Positions 44,709 through 57,300 of a DNA stretch of 64,000 bases are shown piece by piece (position 1 is the first letter of the stretch; every line of letters begins with the position of its first letter). The stretch is taken from positions 1 through 64,000 of the forward strand of contig JABANP010000260.1 of the NCBI GenBank assembly GCA_013115135.1. Reading direction: 5' to 3'. A program made the translations under genes and the position numbers. The notes beneath the pieces are model-generated. The model was not told the DNA's origin. It searched no databases and worked only from the letters and a program-made list of their open reading frames with translations. Origin of the DNA: Perkinsus olseni. Lineage: Eukaryota; Perkinsozoa; Perkinsida; Perkinsidae.

Positions 44709-45847
44709 ATGTGGAAGGCCTACGTAACGGTATTCGTCGTAGCTTCGCTGTGCGTGCTCTGCGAAGCTTCAGGAGTGGCACCGGATTCCTCCGACAGAAT
44801 TGTGTCTATGCCGGTGGAAGGTGGCTTCGTTACAGTCAATTTGGACGGCCAGCGGATAAACCTTCTCCTGGATTCTAACTTCTTCGAGATCTCTGTAGTC
44901 GATGGCGATTGGTATGAGCGAGCGTACGGTGAAGGTGCTTGCCGGAAGAGGCAGAACTCGGGCTGCTACTTCTGTCCTGAACACGCCCCCTGTGACTTCG
45001 ACAACGACTCGTCATTATCGACTACTCGCTTCGATGGTGGTCTCGTCATCAGGACCATATCACGCTCGGGCTCGCTCGAACTGGATGGCCAAAATGTCGA
45101 CCTGATTTTCAAAGTTTCCAGGCCCGTGGGCTCCAACCGTGACGCTGGGCCGCAGGCGCTCTTTGGGATCTCTTTGCTTCCTCAGGAACTAGGTCAGATC
45201 GAAGGCAGAGAGAGTGTCCTAGATTCCCTTGGTTCGGGGTGGCGTCATCGGACGCCACTCCTACACGCTTCAAACCAATATCAGCCAAGTCTCCGATTTC
45301 GCCTCCGGGCCAGCTCACGCTCGGTGGCAAGGCGGATGACAACTACACCTTCCTGAAGCTCGTCGAAGACCAGCGATACCATCGTGCGTTTCCTGCTGTA
45401 TGGGTGTCGTCTATCAATCTCGCGGACACAGGAGAGAAGTCACGATCGGTGAGAGAGCACGAAGCCCGAGCCTCGTTCGTTGCCTTCATGGACACTGGCG
45501 CCAACGGCATTTACGTTCCTCGTCCAGGTCTACTGAATGACATGAAGCAGAGGCTCTTGTTGAGGTGGCAAGGCAATGGTGTGTGGAAACGAGACGCCAA
45601 GGGGTTCCTGCATGTGAAGGGGCAATCTTGCCTCGACCTGCCTCAGCTGAACCTTCGACTGAGTGACGGTATTGACGCTGTTCCGATAAGGATACGTCCG
45701 AAGCATTACTGTGTTACCCAAAGAATAGGGGAAGATGTGGTACTCGTGCAGGAAAATAGTATTAAAATACTTGGAGCGCCGTTCTTCAAGGCCTACAGTG
45801 TTCATGTTGATTACGTTGATGAAAAAATTGGTCTGCTTGAGAATTAA
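44709..45847 (+). CDS. Pepsin-like protein with damaged first active-site motif
   Basis: ATG 44709 starts a signal peptide (MWKAYVTVFVVASLCVLCEA). Pepsin-fold landmarks follow: VNLDGQRINLLLDSNFFEIS at the first catalytic strand, a Cys-rich insert (CYFCPEHAPC), PQALFGISLLPQELG, PGQLTLGGKADDNYTFL, VAFMDTGANGIYVPR (second motif, DTG), CLDLPQLNLRLSDG and LGAPFFKAYSVHVDYVDEKI. The first motif is Asp-Ser-Asn instead of Asp-Thr/Ser-Gly, so the catalytic dyad geometry is probably lost. The GGGG run at about 45235-45239 needs one more G. No introns are needed. A paralogue of the protease at 21046 with a similar Cys insert. Confidence 0.8.
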
Positions 45848-47590
45848 CGTGTGATGGTGACGTCATGGTGTACGAGAAGGATTACTGTTGAATGGAAGTT
45901 TTCAATAGACTTCGTCTATGTACCAATTCGAAGGCGACCGCGTACTGTGTGAGTTTCAACGCCGATGACCGGCTTAGTCAGACCAGCAACGATGTATCTT
46001 GTTTCAAGAGGGACGAGTTTAGGTAACCTCATTGGGCACAGAGAGTAGCGTTCGGGCAGAGGGTAAGACAAGCGTGTAGTGCTTCGGAAGTACGGTCCTC
46101 GTCGGTAAGCCCGACTATGATGAAGGTCCGTACAGAGGTGCTCTGCTGCTGGTAGCTCGTTGTGGCAGGAGAGTTGCCAATACTAGAGTATCGAGGGAGA
46201 TCTTCTCTCCGGTAGCGACCAGCTCAACACAACAACACTCAAATGGTGGTAAATTCACGACGCTAGACATGGTGCCTTCACTGCTGCCTGTGAGGGAACA
46301 CGACGACGCCACACGTGGTGTTGATGGACGCTGGTGACCTCTTTCTGGGGACTACGGGAAGAGGGAGAAGTATCGATCATCACCCCAGGGCGCCCAACCT
46401 ACCATGGCGCTCCGCATGAGGGCGGACGAGGCACGAGATTCCCTTCCCCCCGGCATGCAGGAAGTGTGGTAGATGACTCGCTGGAAGGTTGTCTCTCCCA
46501 ATTTCAAGTTCCGCTCTGCTTCGCTCCGCTGAGACTTTCTCAGCCCCTCGGCCGAAACTTCGGGAAGGCCTACCAAGTGCCTGTGGGTTCCAATGCGAAG
46601 GATGTCTCCATTTACCATTTATGGCCGGGTCGGGTCGAGTGCGGTCCCGGCACGACCCCCTGATGGAGTAGCTAGCGTACTCCCCCGAGTCCTGGGCACG
46701 ACGGCAGCTCTTAGAATAGCTCAGTCGGGAGAATGGTGGCTTGAGGGAGGCAGGGGTCGTCCGAGGCTGGCATCGGTTGGAAGAATCAACTCCTCGAGAT
46801 CGACTACGATTCACCTAGCTACGCAGCCACAATGTAGTTTGAGAGACACTCTCGTCAACTTAAAGATTCCCTCCGCCTCCCATGGGGGCCGATGATTGAG
46901 GTAACTCGACTATTGAGAATGAGAATCATTATTAAACTCCATGCGACGCGTCGACGGAGCGACGCAAAAGATTCTTTTCGTGAGTTACTCGATGGACATA
47001 ACAGGTTAACCCCCTCAACACGATGAGGTGAATCGATGGTATGATGATGATGATGACGATGGAAACTGTACAAGTGGATTTCGAATTACGCGATGCTGCT
47101 GCTGACTGCCTTGCTCTCGACCACCGCTATGACCTCGGACACGATCATCCTCGCCAGACTGTCGACTGATGCATCATCACCGTCCATAGATGACTGGTCT
47201 AGGATGGTCTCAACTCGAGGCTGCTGCTGCCCCTCCTCAGGCTTCTTTCTCTTCGGTATTTTCACCTCTTTCCTCGAACCCCAAGATGATCTTCTGCGGC
47301 AACCCTCTTCGCCATTTCGGCCGACTGAGGCCTCGGACTCCTCGAGCTGCTGTCAGGGGTCACATCAGGGGTCCCGATCGAGAACACCTACAGAAGAGAA
47401 TCTGCGTCATCCTCCGCCTACCATCGCCAAACCTCAGGCAACCGGGCTTGTCTGTCCAAATCGAGCCTGAGGGTGTCCGCCTGGGGCCGACGGGTTCTTC
47501 GACGACCGGCCATCGTGGAGTCGCAGCTCTTCGCCCGACGAGACGACCTGTCGATGGTCGAAGCCGTCACCGACTCCGAGGCTGCCGTAC
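45848..47590. other. Gene-free, with a tRNA-like A box and an F5 element
   Basis: No convincing ORF. TAGCTCAGTCGGGAGAATGG near 46718 matches a tRNA D arm (A box), but the expected B box is degenerate (CGGTTGGAAGAATC near 46780). F5 antisense (GCTTCGCTCCGC) lies at 46518-46529. Confidence 0.5.
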
Positions 47591-47597
47591 GTCAGTC

Positions 47598-50250
47598 TCA
47601 GTGCCGCAGCCGAGGGCAGACCCATGCTCCTGGAGGGCTTGATCGTAGCAGCAGCAGCACGACCTGACAGCGGCCTGCCGCTGCCGTCGCCGAGTCGCTA
47701 CCACCTTTCCGCAGGGCAGCTGTCTCCTGCTCTTCCTTCTCCTTAACCCTCCTCAGCAGGGCATCGTGCCTCAACTTGGACTCCTCGAACCTGATCCGAA
47801 CTCTCGATAGCGGCCAGTCAGCGGCGGGGCTCTCACAGACGATCGTGCAGACCGGGGCGAGGGCAGGAGCTTTCTTCGACTGCTGCAGGAAGGATCTAAC
47901 CATGGCTTGCTTTGCCTTCTCTGCCGCCTCCTCCTCCGCCTTCCGCCGGTACACCTCATCGTGGCTGCTGAGCGATCGCATACGACCAGAGGCACTCCGG
48001 AGACTTACAGAGAGGCGTGGAGGTCCTTCCGAGTCGGGGTCTTAGGGGTGGTCCGCGAGCCCACGCTCGAGGCCTCCACAGCTTCCCTGACCAACGACAG
48101 TCCGATCGACGCCGACCCTTTGCCCTCACTCCCTCATCCTGCGTATGCGCTCATCTCTAGCAGCCCTCTCGCGATACAGGTTCTCATGTACGCCCGGCGG
48201 TGCTGCTGCTGGCGGTGGGGGATCGGAGGCCACCCAAGGGTGGAGTTGGTGGCAGAAGGAGGTCTGTATCGACCCATCGACTTGCGCAGATTTGGTTGGT
48301 AGGTACCTGTGCGAGCGAGCTACGATCGAACCATAACGAGTACCACACTCTGCGATAATCATAGGGCGATTCGCGCCCTGCCGAAGTCAATGCCCTCAGC
48401 AAGCCTGCGAGTAATGGCTATCATCTATAAGAGCTGGTCCAGTTCGGGATTTACTCAATACCACGACCGAGGGAACTAGCCGAGCTTTGAAGAGACCCCC
48501 AGAGTGCACTACATTCCCTCTCCTCCTCCGCCTTCACTGCTTTGGCCAACTTCTCGATTCTCTCCTTCCGAGCCTTCGATTCAGCATACCTGACCAACCT
48601 CGTCACTCACAATTACACGCCATCAACTCACAATCGATGATGGCTTAGGCTCTTCCGCTTGCCTCCGGTGTCGGTGCCGGGGATCGAACCCGGAACCTTT
48701 CCCTCCTTGCTCTGCACCCTAGAAGCTGGCTGGAAGGCGCATTTCTCTACAAACAATATTTGCGCTTCGCTCCGCTAAAAAATCGCATCACTTTCTCTCG
48801 AGACTTTAGGCAGGAAACCTTGGCACTGTGCAATCTCCCTGATCTCAGCCTCCTCCTGCAGCCGCTCCAGCTTGGCACGCCTCCTCTCCCCCTCCGCGTG
48901 CCTGATCGACGGATGGATCAGGCCAAAGCGGCCAACAACAGAGGTACAGTCTGTCGGTCATCTCGCGGATATCGACGCTCTTACTCCCTCTGCTTGGCTT
49001 CTTGAACTAAGACTTGAGATTGACAAGCTTCAACCTAAGATACCCACCCTGCCAGCATCTATCTTGGCCCTCTCCTCTTCTGAGTATTGCACTGCAAGTT
49101 GCTCCAGCTTCGCCCGTCTCGAGTCCAGCGCATCTTCTGATTCGTGAAATGCCAGCTCGACCTCCCCGTCCCCCGGCCTACTGCTCATGCGCTCCACCAT
49201 TTCCACCACACTGCTGTTCTGCTGGGCCAATGACTCGGTCGACACAACGCTGGTGTTTAGCGACCTTCGACGGCCTCGGTGGGGGACAGAACTGCCACCA
49301 CCCACATGCCCAGGCCTGGTGCCCCTCACCCGCCTACCCTGCTGGCCTCGATCTCTCGCCTCTCCCTCTCCGCCGCCTCCTCCTTCAACTTCTGCAACCT
49401 CACAGCCCGGGTGTCGGCCTCCTGCTTACTCATCCTCTCCCAAAGGCCGCTGGACCCTCCCACCACCGACCCCTCCCCGCCCGACGTACCTACTACCATC
49501 ACAGCATCCGAACCAACTGCCAGAATTCTCAAAGCGTCCCAGTACGGAGACCCAGCCCTGTAGGTGATGGACCATACCCACTTCGAGTCGTCAGTCGGGC
49601 CTTGGCCATCGCTTCCTTCAACTTAGCGTCTTCCTCTTCCACTATCGATCTCTCCAAGTCCTTCCGCCTGGCTTCCCGCTCAGCTCCCTCTGCGTACCTA
49701 TTAATAAGCATAGCAGCCTCGCAGCCGCCGCTACGGCAGCCATGATCGCTCACAGTCGTTCGAATCGGCTGGTGCCTGACTGGCCGCCGATGGGCACCGA
49801 CACAGGAGGCTTCATGGGGCTCTTGTGACCCGGCCCACGATGACTGAAAGAAGCTGGACTGTCTGCTGGACGTAGAAGATGATGGCAGTCGACCATAGGC
49901 TACATTGCTGTGGGAAGCCAGAGAACCACCACCCTCACTCGTCAGTCGAAATTTCCCTCCTACGAAGCACTGCATTGAGGTATTGAAGTCAGGGTACGCT
50001 GAGAGCCTGGTTGGATAGTCGTCCAGTATCCGGAGTTCCAATTCGATAGAGAGGTTGTCAAAGCATCGGTGGCAATGGGCCCCCACAGTGCCCACGACCG
50101 TCCTACATCTCTTTAGAGACCACCTTCCGTCTTCCCGTGGCCGTGCCCGGTCCCTCTAGTAACTCGTCCATCCTCTTCTGCGCCTGTGCCGTCGCCAACC
50201 TATCCGCCCTCTCCGCCCCATCTGCGTACCTGATGGTCCCTGCAGCCGTG
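47598..50250 (-). CDS. Charged helical repeat protein
   Basis: Successive minus-strand exons each encode one helical repeat rich in R, E, K and A: RYADGAERADRLATAQAQKR, RYAEGAEREARRKDLERSIV, MSKQEADTRAVRLQKLKEEA, DALDSRRAKLEQLAVQYSEE, RHAEGERRRAKLERLQEEAE, RYAESKARKERIEKLAKAVK and EVYRRKAEEEAAEKAKQAMV. The recurring start is R-Y/H-A-E-G-E/A-R followed by a coiled-coil stretch. Linkers are Ser- and Gly-rich. This looks like exon duplication producing a repetitive coiled-coil protein, perhaps cytoskeletal. Introns between repeats hold F2 (49027-49043), F5 (48764-48776) and a tRNA-like sequence (about 48660-48735). Both ends are uncertain. Confidence 0.55.
48655..48735 (-). repeat. tRNA-derived sequence in an intron (F4)
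   Basis: The minus strand reads AAGGTTCCGGGTTCGATCCC, then CGGCACCGAC, a T arm and 3' strand with a perfect B box, preceded by GCAGAGC. No matching 5' acceptor. Confidence 0.65.
49027..49043 (-). repeat. F2 element in an intron of the repeat protein
   Basis: GTATCTTAGGTTGAAGC on the minus strand, directly after a GTGG donor following the exon ERAKIDAGR. Confidence 0.7.
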
Positions 50251-50259
50251 CTCCCTCCT

Positions 50260-51300
50260 GAATCACCTACAACCGCTCGAATCGGTCCAGTGGCTGGTCA
50301 GCCAGTAAGGAGCCTGTCTCCTTGGCGCTGCCCAGTGGCTGACAGTGTAACCAGCCTCGAGACGGAGTACTGCCACTTCCGCTGTTACCTCCACCTCCGT
50401 CAAGCTCTGCTCGATGACGCTCGGCCTCATGCCGATAGTCGAGATGATCTCCTGTGCCCTCTCCAGTGCCCTCTCGCCTGCTGCAGCTGTGCTGACCAGT
50501 GTTGCCTCCCTACTTACTATCCGAGACTGTAGCGGTCTGCTGCCTTGGTGCCTCCGTCACCCTACTACTGGCGTGAGGGCTGCTGTTGGCGGTACTGATG
50601 CTAGGGCAACCCCCACCACCAGCTACTGATACCGAACCTTTTCAGACAGGAAGGAGGCCCGCAGAGGCAGCTAGATGGGATTTGAACACGAGCAGAAGAG
50701 ACTTTTCACCCTCTTCGACCGTCGATCTGATACGTGACTAACTCCCCTAAAGCCGATGACCTCGAGGACTCCGCCCAACGCCGCCAGGAATGTGACAGTC
50801 GGGTCGAGCGATATACGGCGGCTAGGGCTACATCGAGACTTCTACTCAGATAACTCCAACCAGTCGGGCATCGACGACATGCAAGCGACGGACCACCCAG
50901 GAGCATTCCTGATGGGTATCGCATACCCACCTTGCGTGACCACCTCTACTGAAGCTGTTCTTGAGGGACTAACAGACGGCCCAGCCGGAGGGGCAGCAAC
51001 GATGGGCTCTGTGTTGTGTTTGGTCTGCCCAGGAGAGAGGAGGTCTCGAGTGATCGCCATCGACACCCTACCTCAGATGATGCATGAACCCCTCTTGTGG
51101 CGGCCAGAGGGGAGTTGCCAACGGCTGGTGTGTCCTCAGACGCCGGGCAGGGAGGATCCTCATCGACGATCATGTCAGGTTGGAGATGATTAGACGACGA
51201 CAGACAGAAGTCAAACAGCAACCAACTCATCAGCACATCGCCCATGCTCCATATTAACAACACCCAACCCTATCAAAAAGACCGCCAGTCGGAAACATGA
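50260..51300. other. No gene I can support
   Basis: Open frames exist on both strands (for example 50756-51193 plus and 50946-51263 minus), but neither has recognisable motifs, and they overlap each other. Confidence 0.35.
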
Positions 51301-51307
51301 TAGGTGG

Positions 51308-54300
51308 TCAATTATCCTCAGGCGGGGTAGGGTCGAGGAGGTGCTGTAGCTGGGCTGCCGTATTCCTCCTGACCAGGTCCGCAGTGGTGGTGATCGACCC
51401 CATCTGCCTTCGCCTCAGACAGTGCTCGTATTGGCCCATCGTCAAGGGCTCAGCGTAGTGCTGATCCAGGCTGATGCATTGAAGACTCTCGCAGCGTATC
51501 ATGTCAGCTACCGTGGACTCGTCTACGGCCCACTGAACCTACCGTTGAGGAATAGCAAGATCTGGCAAGACTGCAAGATGCGGCTAAAGACCGTTCGTAA
51601 TTTCGTGGCGCGCGGTAATTATATACATTAGCATAAGCGTCCTGGATTTCCCCTTCCATCTGCCAATTCACTTTTTCCGACTGACTTCTCCACCACCGCT
51701 GGATTATAACAGCTGCCTGAGCGTTGAGAAATTGCAAGATTCCGCAAGATTTCAAGACCCTACTTGAGTCTTCACAGGTAGATCTATACCAGGTAGAATC
51801 TGCTTCACTACAGCCTCCACATGTTGCACCAAATCTGCCAAGATTCTTTCAACCCCAACAAAGTCACCGGCACCACCTGTCTGGTCGATTTTCCGCCGCC
51901 GTACGAGTACTTGGTCGATGATCTTCCTCACAGACCCCTGGGCTCCCGCAAACCACAACGTGACTCCGCGGGAACTGTAATCCTCCGCAAGCTCTTCCAG
52001 GCCCTATCAGGAGCTGAGTAACGGAAGAGACGGTATCTTAGTTTCAACCTGGACAGCTGTGGCGTCGACGATAGGGACTCCACCGAGTTGGATGACGACT
52101 GCCTCTACTGGCTTGCTACAATACGCGGAGTACTTCTCTTCAGTTTTCAGTAACCTGGAAATAGCCCCGCTCGAAAATACGGAAATTTCCTCTCTTCCTC
52201 ACTTGTCTTTCACATACTCCCAGTTAGCGAATATCAACGGCCCGTTGACACCGAAGACCAAGATTCCCGGTATGGTCTTGGCGCTCTGCGGCCAGTATTT
52301 GATAGCTCTCCATTGGCCGTTGCTCAACCTAAGATACGTCGAGGACCTTGCCTAAGCCTATCTTCCAAGCCACGCCGTGATTTCTGATACCAAAAATTCG
52401 TTGAAAAATCGGAGGTCCGAAAATTATTCTCATAGCTATAAAGAACTAGTTTTCGTTAAAAACCCAGTTTCCGACCCCCACTCCCCGCGAGTACAAGAGC
52501 TAGTCCACTCCGTACCGCTGCTATGGCATAGGATAGTCCAATGCGAGAGATCACGAAGACACTATACGAACTTAGTGGTAGCTAAGCAGCATCATCGACT
52601 CGAAGCTACACCCTACGGATAATGGTCGATACCGCAGGTCCTAGAATTATGACAGTAAACCTGTATAGAAAGACGCACAAAATATAGAATAAGAAATTCA
52701 GACGAATGCTGTTCCCGTTGCTTTTTCTCCCCAAAAAAAGATCCACGAAAACAATAACAGATTCTGGATGAGCGTACCTCGTCGCATACCCTCACCATCA
52801 ATCACCCGACAAAGTTTTCTTCCGGCATTTCGTACTGATTCAAGACGTAGTCCCCCTCCCTCCACTCAGCTCACCTTCCCATGGCGAAGGAGGGCGGCAA
52901 GGCTATCGAATAGATCATCAAAGTCACTGATAACATAACCGATAGGAAGACGCCTTGCAGCAGCCCGAATACGAGGGTCCCTGAGAGGGGCAGACGACCG
53001 AGGCCGGACGGAGGTGGACGGGGCCTACCCATGAATGCCATCAGCCACACCGCAGCATCCTTCTTAGAGTGCGCTATGAGCCATCTTGCGTGATGGAAGT
53101 CCATGAGGTGGGTCGCTGCGGTGATTATGATACCCGCTAGAGCGCATCGGGGTATCCAGTACCTGGTAAGCAGCTACGGTGATCGACCGCTCGAAAATGA
53201 CATTTTCCATTTGCCCGCGTGGACGCATCCATTTTCCCACAAGAGTCGTAGCGGGAAAATGATCGTGAAATTGACGACAATTCCCTCGGCCACCGAGTCA
53301 ACGCTCGAAATTCGGTGAAAATGTCTGATGGATGGATCGAACTCGGGTCGATGACTCCCTGAGACGGTTCAACGTGGCCCTCGCGGGGCCACCAGTGGCG
53401 CCAACATCGGTGACAAGCTCCTCAACTTCTTCAGAAAGGTTCTTCTGACTAGGGTTTGCTTCCCGCCTTGTACGTAGAAGATGGCTGGGCGAGCGAATCG
53501 GAGTGAAGCCCGCCGTCGTTGCACTGCGGATCTGGATAACCATACTGAATGGGCATGTATGCCACTCCCTTGCTTACCGAGTACTGGCAGCGGAACCACC
53601 CGACAATTTTGCCAGCTTGCGTTCCCCAAAACTGTACGAGTTGTTCAACACCATACGCTCTTTCGAAGGCAACCCAGACAATGGATCGAGCTGGTCTTCG
53701 GCGGCCCCGAAAGTGGGGTAAATCTGCGGGGATGCCGGTATGTAGACACTGGCTGATCTTCTGACTCGTTCGTCGCCCGTGTCAGCGTCGGCCGGCCCAC
53801 ACAGCGTAACTTCCTCAGGCTGTGCCGCACTGCGGAGACCATGAGAGGCGACCTGTTTGCCGAGTTGTTGTAGCTGGTTGAAGGCGATGGCAGCCTGTAC
53901 TACAGGCCCTGTAGGACTGCAGGATCCATCATAATAAAAGAGTCTTACAGGAGGATTCCTCTAATTTATCGAAGCTGGAAGTTCCAATATTTCGCTGCTA
54001 TGGGCTCTGCCGGGGCAATGCTCTCAAAGCATCCCCTTCTGTCAGAGACACCGAGAAAAGATAATCTGGATAAAGCGAGCATGAACGGTGGCATGAGCAG
54101 AGGTTCCGAAGTGGCAGAGACGCTACTCTGCTGGCCTGCTGCGGCAGCAGTGCTGCCCTCCTTCTAGCTCCAAACTCACGTCGATCCATTCAAGTGGTCA
54201 CTTAAGTAGCGCGGTAAGAAAACTTGTTGCGCGCGCAGAGAGATTGCCAAAATTACCAACTTCGTTGAGCCCACTCAACTCACATGAGTGGGGTAAGCAA

Positions 54301-57300
54301 GGCCAGCACCCCGACCGCCACTACCGCTGCCACCAGTCCCGCTACCTGAAGGCCTCGGCCCAGCTATCGAGGGAAGGCTTGGACTACCTGTGATTTCACA
54401 CCACTCGCGTATCCGAGGGACGTCCGAGACATCCCTCCCTGGACTGGCATAGCGCCGAAGACGGGAGCCTGAGGTTGGCCATGGACTTGCATGAATTATG
54501 ATATTACAGCGCTGCGCACAGCGAAGGATTCCGGGCGACTAGAAGTCCCTAGAAACCTACCAATGATATTAGCAGCGCCCCAAAGCCGTCAGCTCGCTCC
54601 CCGCATTGATATCATATCTTGACGCGAGTAAGTCACGGAATACAGGAAGATACTCAGCCGCTGCTGCAGCGGGTGCTCACCGGTCGACGATGGCGAACTT
54701 CTTGGCGGGGGCGTAACTCGAGATGAAACACATAAGAGAGACCATGAACCTGGGAAAAGAGGGAGTTGAGGAAACGCTAGAGAGCAAGATTTCAAGTGAT
54801 CATCACCCGTTCGGAATGACCTCTGTGATTCCTTCCAAAGACGGCAAACTGAATGACGGTAGACCAGAAGGGACTTCGCCAACCTGACGAGAAGAAACTC
54901 CTACACCCGACTCGGGTAAGTAGATAGTATCCAAGGTCGAAGCTTGCAGAAGATACAACACGCTCTCAGTGGTTCGAAAATCCGAGAGAGACCAGGATGC
55001 ACACTGAGTTAAGATCCAGCCTTCACTCTCAGCACACAATTGGTTAGTGTCATCCATGCCGTAAACGCGAAGCCCTCATCGCGCATAGTCTCAGGGCTGA
55101 GTTACGGTTCCTCACAGTTACAAAGACCTCTGATATTCAGCCAAAAATGGCCGCTCGAAAATGTCACAATTTCCCTGACCGGGAATTGGCCGAGGGCAAG
55201 AGCAAAGACAGGCCGTGACGAAGTTGATAGTATTACATGCGGGATGAAGTCCTCCATTTCCTCCTATGTACAGAGATGATATTAACCAACATAAGATAGT
55301 AGCGATGATCACTATACACAATGTCATCATGGCACAATACAAGGTTGAAAGATACCCTCACCTGCGATAAGCTCTTTGAACTGAGACAGCCCGCCTAAGA
55401 TACGGTGTAGCCTTGAAACGCTTCGACCCTTCTATTATTACCACGACCAGGACCCCGAGTAGCATGACGGGAAAGGAGGTCTGAAGCAACCAGCTAAGGC
55501 AATGGCAGCAGGGGGGCGAGGAGAATCTCGGGCTCTTCCGTGGAATAGAAGGTCATTTCATCGGGCAAGTCGAACAAGTGAACGACTGCGTACGTGCTCA
55601 GAGGGGAAGGGCTATCATTTATTATTATTTGCACGTACGCGAGGAAAACGACTTCACTTAACGACGATCACAAGCAGACTAAAAATGAACAACAAAAAGG
55701 ATATTTAGTATTACGAAGTCCCGAAGACGGCAGGGACTCTCAAGCGCTTAGAATAATGATCTCTACAAACCAGAGCTCGGGGCGTTAATATGCAAGGCTT
55801 ACCTGTGGTAAACAGGTGGTGATGAAATAGACATTTTCAAAAAAGTCCACACCTTTCGGGACGGAGCGAAGCCCGAAGAAATCCTTCATTTGCGTAGCAA
55901 GTATAACAAAGGCTGAACCTGGTAAGATACGTTTTAGGTTGACATGTAAAGATACGCCTCTACCTGTAACAAACCCTGACAGCGCTGGTCTCGATATGAA
56001 GCGTACTAAAAACGACATCCTCAATGCTGCCATAACCCAGAGGGCCACCCCAGTGATGAGGGCCAGCTGGCAGGCTACCCGGGTACCTGACGACAGAGGC
56101 AAAGCTTACTCTCATAAAAATACAGCCAGACAGAAAAGCACGAATAAGAAGACGGGTGAAGGTCGAACCGAAGTTGAAGCGAAGAGGAAGGTATTCAGTA
56201 GGGTCCTGCTAAGTGGTAGAGAGTCATCAAGATTAGACGATTCACTGTATTTGATGACTGCAGTCTCGTCCGAATCGACCTCGAAGGCATCATAGCATCA
56301 GAACGACAAATTGTCGGGTTGCAATCGTCGAACCACGAAACCGAATGAAAGTCAAATTTTTATTAAAAATTCGTTAATATTAAACGTGAGGACTGCCGAT
56401 GTTTCTGCATAATCCGAAAATGAAGGTGAACCAAGGCCAGTGGCGTGCAAGTGGATCATTGTGAAACAGAACGCCGGCCGAACGCGGAGATAATCGGCGG
56501 CAGAGCACGGAAAGTATCAAGAACACTAAAAAGCCCGAGAAAAACATTGGAATGATGTCGATCGTTTCCATCGGAATTCTGAGAATCTTTGGTGCTTGTG
56601 ACTTCCACGCATCGAGCTAAGATGCGGAAGATCGCATCACAACAGAGGAAGCATCAGATAGACTCCCCCAGCACTCTCTAAAAAATCCTTTTTTCTGGTT
56701 TGGTATTTTTGTTTTTCGGTCACAAATTCTCATTTACTGATGATTTCACAATTGGCAGGCTCCGACCTCAGACGCGAAAAAATACAAGAGAATTACATCA
56801 CTCAGAGTGATAAGAATCAGCACAAAAAAGGGCTGCTAGAGAAACCCGGATATTACGCGTTTCGATGTCGGGATACTTGACAACCTGCTCGCCAGTCATG
56901 AGTGCCATCATTGCCCCTGTGCCGACCGATAAATGCCTTGACGAACCGAACAAGGCGTATCTGAAGCCAACCATATTCGTATCTTGCCAGCTTCAACCTA
57001 AGATACTACTCACATCAACGGTGGCCAGACACAGGAGTAAGGTCCATGAATCAAAGTAACATGCGCAATATTAGCGTGGGCCATGCTCTGTGATATCGCT
57101 ACCAATCCAAGCACAACTCCTCCTCGGATGTCCCTCTTCGCAACAGACCCCGTGTAAGCCTGCAGTACCATAGTGATCGGTAGACAGTTGAATACAGCAG
57201 AAGCCAAGCGCGTTGTGATGGGCTCCTTGGAAGCAGCAGCATCGAACAGTTCTGGAGTAGCCCTTCGGAGCAGCGGGGTCACCTGAAGGATGGGAAGACT

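Noticed and set aside
46712..46800. Functional tRNA gene
   Set aside because: The A box is good but the B box is degenerate and the acceptor strands do not pair; kept only as tRNA-like sequence.
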